Source: Marinobacterium stanieri (lineage in GTDB: Bacteria; Pseudomonadota; Gammaproteobacteria; Pseudomonadales; Balneatricaceae). From it: DNA of 34,393 nucleotides. The position numbers and the translations under genes are program-made. The stretch covers positions 1-34,393 of the forward strand of contig NZ_FTMN01000016.1 in NCBI RefSeq assembly GCF_900155945.1, in the 5' to 3' direction. Below the pieces are notes generated by a model. It saw nothing but the letters and a program-made list of their open reading frames with translations, had not been told where the DNA came from and searched no databases. Positions 31,042 through 34,393 of the stretch are shown piece after piece; position 1 is the first letter of the stretch; each line of letters opens with the position of its first letter.

Positions 31042-32223
31042 TTACTTTTTGAACTCTGTAATCCAGCGAGAGACCCGCTTGATCACTTTTAGGAACTCGT
31101 CTGAGTCAATAGGTTTTGTCAAATATGTTGACGAGCCAGCCATTATACCCTTGACTTCGTCAAGTGGCGAAGTTTTGGATGATAGCATTATGATCGGTGT
31201 TTTTTTCAAATTTGGTAATGCTCTCATTTGAGTACATGTTTCGAAACCATCGATGCCGGGCATCATGATATCGAGGAAGATAAAATCATAAGTTGCTTCG
31301 GCAACTTTCGCCAAAGCTGACTCTCCATCATCGGCGAAATCCACATTTATTGTTTGCTCCAGCTTTGCTAATTCCTTGGCAAGTACTTGCTGCATAGCAT
31401 GGCTGTCGTCTACGACTAGAACCGAGTATTCCATTGAAGATGCTGCAGCATCCTGTTGCGCCTTCTGGCGCTGGGCTTCCTCGATCTGAGAATCGTATTT
31501 CTTGAACAGATTATCCTTGTCATCACCACCGGCATCGGCCTGAGGGGCAGGCTTGGCCGCAGGTGTTACAGGCGCGGCGGGTGCCGGTGACGGCTGTACA
31601 TCAGCAGCGGGCGGCTGTTTGGTGACCGGTTCTGCCTGAGGCGCTGCAGCCGGTGTTGAAGACGGAGCTTTGGGCGCAGGCGCAGTTGGTTGTGCTTGCG
31701 GAGCAGCTGCCGGAGCCGTTGCCGATGGTTGTGCAGGTGTTGCTGGCGCTGGCGTTACAGGGCGAGCGGCAGGCTGCACTGGCTGAGTCGGGGCCACGGT
31801 AGGGGCCGGTGCTTCAGGCTGCTGAGGTTTAGCCACAGGTGCTGGCTGGGGCGTTGCCGCCGGGCGAGCCTCTGGAGTAGTGGGCTGAGGGCTTACAGCT
31901 GGCTTGGGTTCAGGCGTTGCCGCCGGTTTGGCCAACGGTGTTGTGCCATCAATGATGCGCAGTACGCGTGATGAAATAAAGGGCAATTTCAGGTGCGGGT
32001 GACCATTCGGTGGTGCAACACGACTGGCCACCAGAATATGGCTGCTGGGCAGGTCAAAATCGTTACTGAGGCTCAAGCCTTCTTCACCAAATACGACCAG
32101 AAGGTCTACGCTACCTTTCTCTGGAGTTTCAACCAGCTCGTAGGCACGAGTCTTGGACAGGCTGAGTATACGTTGCAGCTTGGTTTGCTGATCAGCCGGG
32201 AATGCCAGGATCCCAATCTTCAT
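31042..32223 (-). CDS. PilG-like response regulator with extra N-terminal pseudo-receiver and Pro/Ala linker
   Basis: 393 residues in three parts. Residues 1-95 (MKIGILAFPADQQTKLQRIL onward) alternate beta and alpha like a receiver, including VDLLVVFGEEG, HILVAS and LKLPFISSRVLRI, but show no acidic pocket or phospho-Asp. Residues 95-235 are a Pro/Ala-rich linker. Residues 265-393 are a complete receiver with Asp272/273, Asp318 in FIFLDIMMPG and Lys370. ATG at 32223 is preceded by CAGGGAACAGT. It is first in the operon, 20-30 bases before the pilH-like gene. Classical PilG is only ~135 residues, so the first 260 residues are an addition. The linker DNA is GC-rich and the receiver DNA AT-rich. 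Confidence 0.85.
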   Translation of the reverse strand: MKIGILAFPADQQTKLQRILSLSKTRAYELVETPEKGSVDLLVVFGEEGLSLSNDFDLPSSHILVASRVAPPNGHPHLKLPFISSRVLRIIDGTTPLAKPAATPEPKPAVSPQPTTPEARPAATPQPAPVAKPQQPEAPAPTVAPTQPVQPAARPVTPAPATPAQPSATAPAAAPQAQPTAPAPKAPSSTPAAAPQAEPVTKQPPAADVQPSPAPAAPVTPAAKPAPQADAGGDDKDNLFKKYDSQIEEAQRQKAQQDAAASSMEYSVLVVDDSHAMQQVLAKELAKLEQTINVDFADDGESALAKVAEATYDFIFLDIMMPGIDGFETCTQMRALPNLKKTPIIMLSSKTSPLDEVKGIMAGSSTYLTKPIDSDEFLKVIKRVSRWITEFKK

Positions 32224-32319
32224 ACTGTTCCCTGCGGGCACTGTGCGCGACTCTAGAAGGCCGTGCTGTTATCAGAATGGCATCGTATTCAAGCACGAAA
32301 ACAATGCAGTTCCGTTACG

Positions 32320-32348
32320 GTTTTAGAAGATTTACAAGATGATGACAA
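32320..32348 (-). promoter_or_regulatory. Candidate promoter of the chemosensory operon
   Basis: On the minus strand TTGTCA (32343-32348) and TAAAAC (32320-32325) are spaced by 17 bases, 5/6 and 4/6 matches to sigma-70 boxes. Transcription would begin near 32313, leaving a leader of about 90 bases before the pilG-like ATG. The intergenic region 32224-32500 contains no gene that I can support. Confidence 0.35.
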
Positions 32349-32500
32349 CAACAACCCTGTAATTTATGTGATCTTTTTATTATGTGTTATCGATCAGGGA
32401 CAGTCGGGTTTTGGGGATTCAAATGGCCGTTTTTTGTTGCCCTGCTAACACACCCTTCCTACCGAGATTAAAACGCTTGATGGATTAATAATATGCGCCT

Positions 32501-33505
32501 TTAGTTGCCTGTACAGACCCGATTTCGACCCGTTGTTTTGGCCTGATAGAGGGCATCATCCACATCCTTGAGCCAGGAGCGATAGTCAGTGCCCGGCTGT
32601 TTTTGTGCCACGCCCAGAGAGATGGTAATGGGCAGATGCCGCTCACGGATGAGTGCGCTTTGCTCAACCTGCTGACGCAGGTGTTCAGCCAGCTGAGTTG
32701 CATCGTCCAATGCTGTAGGGGTGAGGATAAGAAACTCTTCCCCACCGTAACGGTAGAGTTTGACGTCGGGGGGGACCTGCTCCTGAATCAGTTCAGCCAG
32801 TCGGGCCAGCACCAGGTCGCCGGTGGTATGACCATAGGTGTCGTTGATCAGCTTGAAGTGGTCGATATCAAACATGATCAGGCTGTACGCCACCGAGGGT
32901 GGGTCGTCCGTATTGGCGACCTTATTGATGTGATCATCCAGTGAGCGGCGATTGCCAAGGCCGGTCAGTGCGTCCTGCAGGGCTTCCTGGCTCAGCCGGG
33001 TATGGTCTGCCAGCAGGCGCGACGAGAAATTGAAACAGAAAAAGGTTACCAGCATGAAGCAGGCGCTGTAGGTGAACAGCAGCTGCGGATCTGCCAGGGA
33101 CCAGACCGCCTGAGTGCAGGCAAGGTAGATAATGAAGGCGACCAGCACCGCCTCCCAGCGGCGGGCGGCAAAGAACACGGCAACCGTGGCCGCGTAAGAC
33201 CAGAACAAACCAATAATGCCGGTGTACTGAATCGCGATGACCACGCCGATGGTATAGGTCACGGCAAAGATGCGTGACACAAGATGGAAGTAATGGTCCT
33301 TACTGCCGATGTACGCAATCAGAACAAAGACCGAGGACAACACCAGGTCAAAGATGCCCTGTGGATATTCCCCAATTGTAAAGCGCCAGATGCCCATTGG
33401 GATGATGCAAGCAGACGCCAGCAGGGCCTGAAAGATCATGAAGCCTTTTTTAGGGTGGCTGTCGCGGTATGCCTCCAGGGCTGACTGAACCAGGCCTATC
33501 TTCAC
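32501..33505 (-). CDS. Membrane-bound GGDEF diguanylate cyclase
   Basis: A 334-residue protein with about six N-terminal membrane helices (21-160) and a C-terminal GGDEF domain (about 175-334). DALTGLGNRRSLD starts the domain, Asp213 lies in FDIDHFK, and the active loop is RYGGEEF (254-258 for GGEEF). It should make cyclic di-GMP from GTP. No RxxD inhibitory site is seen five residues before GGEEF, so product inhibition of the usual type is not expected. GTG at 33505 is chosen for the AAGGGGAA site just upstream; a longer frame to 33556 adds 17 unrelated residues. No terminator was seen after it. Confidence 0.92.
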   Translation of the reverse strand: MKIGLVQSALEAYRDSHPKKGFMIFQALLASACIIPMGIWRFTIGEYPQGIFDLVLSSVFVLIAYIGSKDHYFHLVSRIFAVTYTIGVVIAIQYTGIIGLFWSYAATVAVFFAARRWEAVLVAFIIYLACTQAVWSLADPQLLFTYSACFMLVTFFCFNFSSRLLADHTRLSQEALQDALTGLGNRRSLDDHINKVANTDDPPSVAYSLIMFDIDHFKLINDTYGHTTGDLVLARLAELIQEQVPPDVKLYRYGGEEFLILTPTALDDATQLAEHLRQQVEQSALIRERHLPITISLGVAQKQPGTDYRSWLKDVDDALYQAKTTGRNRVCTGN

Positions 33506-33583
33506 TGGGATTCCCCTTGCTGCACCAGTACCTGTTTCTGTGCAGGTATCTGCCATACATCTTGGATGACGCTGTTGTTACGC

Positions 33584-33613
33584 ATTCTAAGCCGAGCAAC
33601 CCCACTTTGTAAC
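33584..33613 (-). promoter_or_regulatory. Candidate promoter of the GGDEF gene
   Basis: On the minus strand GTTACA (33608-33613) and TAGAAT (33584-33589) are separated by 18 bases, 4/6 and 5/6 consensus matches. The start would be near 33577, about 70 bases before the GTG. Confidence 0.4.
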
Positions 33614-33699
33614 GTTTGTTTGACTCAGTGTAGGAAAAATACGGCTGTTTTGTATGGGTATTCTGCGCTGGGGTGGGTGATGGGCGTGAGCTGAAGGGG

Positions 33700-33860
33700 A
33701 GCCGAAGGGGTAGAGAACCCACGTCCTCCGGCATACGTTCGCCAGTCACTTTATGATGAATGGCGGTAATCTTCTAACGCTTCAAAAGGTGCTTGGGCAT
33801 GCGTCTATTCAAATGACAATGCGGTATGCGCATTTGGCGCCAGAGCACCTAAAAGACATT
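33700..33860 (+). pseudogene. C-terminal remnant of a phage-type tyrosine recombinase
   Basis: The frame reads PKG-stop-RTHVLRHTFASHF, then MMNGGNLLTLQKVLGHAS and IQMTMRYAHLAPEHL, the last catalytic part of a phage integrase. The HxLR pair, the LGH histidine and the RYAH tyrosine nucleophile are all kept. The catalytic N-terminal part is missing. A TAG at 33711-33713 stands where relatives usually have Gln after PKG or PxG, consistent with CAG to TAG. Family similarity stops near 33860, where IS110-type sequence seems to begin. An open frame from ATG 33753 to 33944 exists, but its last ~25 residues are not integrase. Confidence 0.75.
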
Positions 33861-33902
33861 GTATGGATAATTCCGTGTGTTTTCCGGGTAAATTGGGACC
33901 CA

Positions 33903-33995
33903 CCCTCAACGGCCATTGAGGGCCTTCATGCAGCAGCTCGGTGATTGGCCGGCTCCTCTTGCGAGAGACCGATAACAAGTGGGTAGCGCTGCATG
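33903..33995 (+). ncRNA. Structured region upstream of the IS110 recombinase; possible bridge RNA
   Basis: Three paired elements are visible. CCCTCAA (33903-33909) pairs with TTGAGGG (33916-33922). CATGCAGC (33927-33934) pairs perfectly with GCTGCATG (33988-33995). Inside that, TCGGT (33938-33942) pairs with ACCGA (33968-33972), with a small CTC-TTGC-GAG hairpin within. A perfect 12-base palindrome TCGGGGCCCCGA lies further on at 34023-34034. In the IS110 group the bridge RNA is made from the non-coding end before the recombinase gene. The assignment as RNA is inference from position and pairing only. Confidence 0.35.
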
Positions 33996-34061
33996 ACTCG
34001 TTAGCGATAACTCGAACAGTCATCGGGGCCCCGAGCCCGCATAGCAAGGCAGAGTTAGCTT

Positions 34062-34393
34062 ATGACCATACACACAGAAAGCCAAATTGAAATCAACGTC
34101 GGCGTTGACGTCGGTAAATCCACACTCGATATCGTCCTGCATCCGCTGGACCTCCATTTCCAAATCCCGAACGAAGAAACGTCTATCCGTAAGATCGTTC
34201 AGATCCTTAAATCCCAAAATGTCACACGCATTGTCACGGAAGCCACGGGCCGCCATGAACATGCATTCGTGTTTGCTTGTGACCAGGCAAACCTGCCCAT
34301 TGTCGTGGTCAATCCTGTCAGCATCAGGCGCTACGCCCAGGCCATCGGCGTACTGGCTAAAACGGATAAGATTGATGCCAGTGTCATCGCACG
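34062..34393 (+). CDS. IS110-family transposase/recombinase (3' end outside window)
   Basis: The first 110 codons are visible. They form the RuvC-like DEDD nuclease domain: Asp16 in VGVDVGKSTLD, Glu60 in VTEATGRHE, and Asp102/Asp105 in LAKTDKIDA, preceded by NPVSIRRYAQAIG. The C-terminal transposase_20 part with the catalytic serine lies beyond the edge. The ATG at 34062 has AAGGCAGAG upstream. Nothing in the visible part is broken, so the element may be active. Confidence 0.93.
   Translation, partial: MTIHTESQIEINVGVDVGKSTLDIVLHPLDLHFQIPNEETSIRKIVQILKSQNVTRIVTEATGRHEHAFVFACDQANLPIVVVNPVSIRRYAQAIGVLAKTDKIDASVIA

Larger units (their letters stand above)
25190..31440. other. Low-GC block inside the chemosensory operon
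   Basis: Hand counts of single 60-base lines gave 57-58 % GC around 25021 and 25141, then 45 % at 25201. Within the block counts were 50 % (27241), 43 % (29101), 23 % (30181), 37 % (30601), 42 % (31081) and 45 % (31381). Values then rise to 57-65 % from 31441 onward. The left edge falls inside chpA (after the kinase G2 box) and the right edge inside the pilG-like gene, near the start of its receiver domain. These are sample counts, not a full scan. Confidence 0.7.
33861..34393 (+). mobile_element. Left part of an IS110-family insertion element
   Basis: A recombinase of the IS110 family begins at 34062 and runs off the right edge. About 200 bases of non-coding, palindrome-rich DNA precede it and follow the truncated integrase. 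The exact left end cannot be set, since IS110-group elements lack ordinary terminal inverted repeats; 33861 is where integrase similarity ends. Confidence 0.6.

Noticed and set aside
32224-32500. A CRP-like site around TGTGATC (32368-32374)
   Set aside because: Only one half-site matches; the second half is absent.
33450-33749. A 99-codon minus-strand frame upstream of the GGDEF gene
   Set aside because: It overlaps the GGDEF start and the antisense of the integrase remnant, with no family features.
33753-33944. The 63-codon frame as an intact small gene
   Set aside because: Its first ~35 residues are the end of an integrase and the rest reads into IS-type non-coding DNA, so it is a remnant.

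Overview
The window reads as chromosomal DNA of a GC-rich, flagellated gammaproteobacterium of the Pseudomonas / Oceanospirillales kind. The reasons are a ParP-DUF2802 chemotaxis tail next to a System I cytochrome c maturation (ccm) operon, a zipA-ligA pair with a long (787 aa) LigA, YheU, bifunctional MnmC, a six-gene Mrp antiporter with fused MrpA/MrpB, and a Pil-Chp-like chemosensory operon. The genus cannot be fixed from the sequence alone.

Layout. 1-1090 (+): the end of a chemotaxis operon, with a ParP-like CheW-domain protein entered inside a perfect (Glu-Pro)16 hexanucleotide repeat, then a DUF2802 membrane protein. 1084-3614 (-): a two-gene flagellar module, a stand-alone FlhB C-terminal-domain protein and a FliK-like protein. 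3659-10716 (+): complete ccmABCDEFGHI, almost every junction a 4-base ATGA overlap. 10751-15522 (+): zipA (with a terminator over its stop codon), ligA, yheU and a DUF4126 membrane protein. 15527-24009 (-): a CBS-pair protein, mnmC, and mrpG-F-E-D-C-A, transcribed as mrpACDEFG-mnmC-CBS. 24173-32223 (-): a chemosensory operon transcribed pilG-like, pilH-like, cheW/pilI-like, MCP/pilJ-like, chpA/pilL-like. 32501-33505 (-): a membrane-bound GGDEF diguanylate cyclase. 33700-34393 (+): a mobile-DNA junction with a broken phage-type tyrosine recombinase tail and the left part of an IS110-family element that runs off the window.

How the genes work together. The ccm block handles export and relay of heme (CcmABCDE), thiol reduction (CcmG, CcmH) and ligation to apocytochrome c (CcmF, H, I). 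The Mrp block is a membrane Na+/H+ antiporter, with tRNA wobble-modification gene mnmC overlapping its last cistron. The chemosensory operon would feed signals from a poly-HAMP receptor through a CheW adaptor to a 1360-residue hybrid CheA and on to two receiver proteins, probably controlling type IV pilus motility. No CheR or CheB homologue is present in the operon.

Most unusual parts: (i) the hybrid CheA carries three related ~100-residue repeats before its only recognisable phosphotransfer domain; (ii) the PilG-like protein has a receiver-shaped N-terminal domain without an obvious phosphorylation site, joined by a ~140-residue Pro/Ala linker to a normal receiver; (iii) the MCP tip has His and Ser where Glu and Arg are normal trimer contacts; (iv) a ~6.2 kb low-GC block (about 25190-31440) starts inside chpA and ends inside the pilG-like gene, as expected from recombinational replacement; (v) the structured ~200 bp before the IS110 recombinase is a candidate bridge-RNA region.
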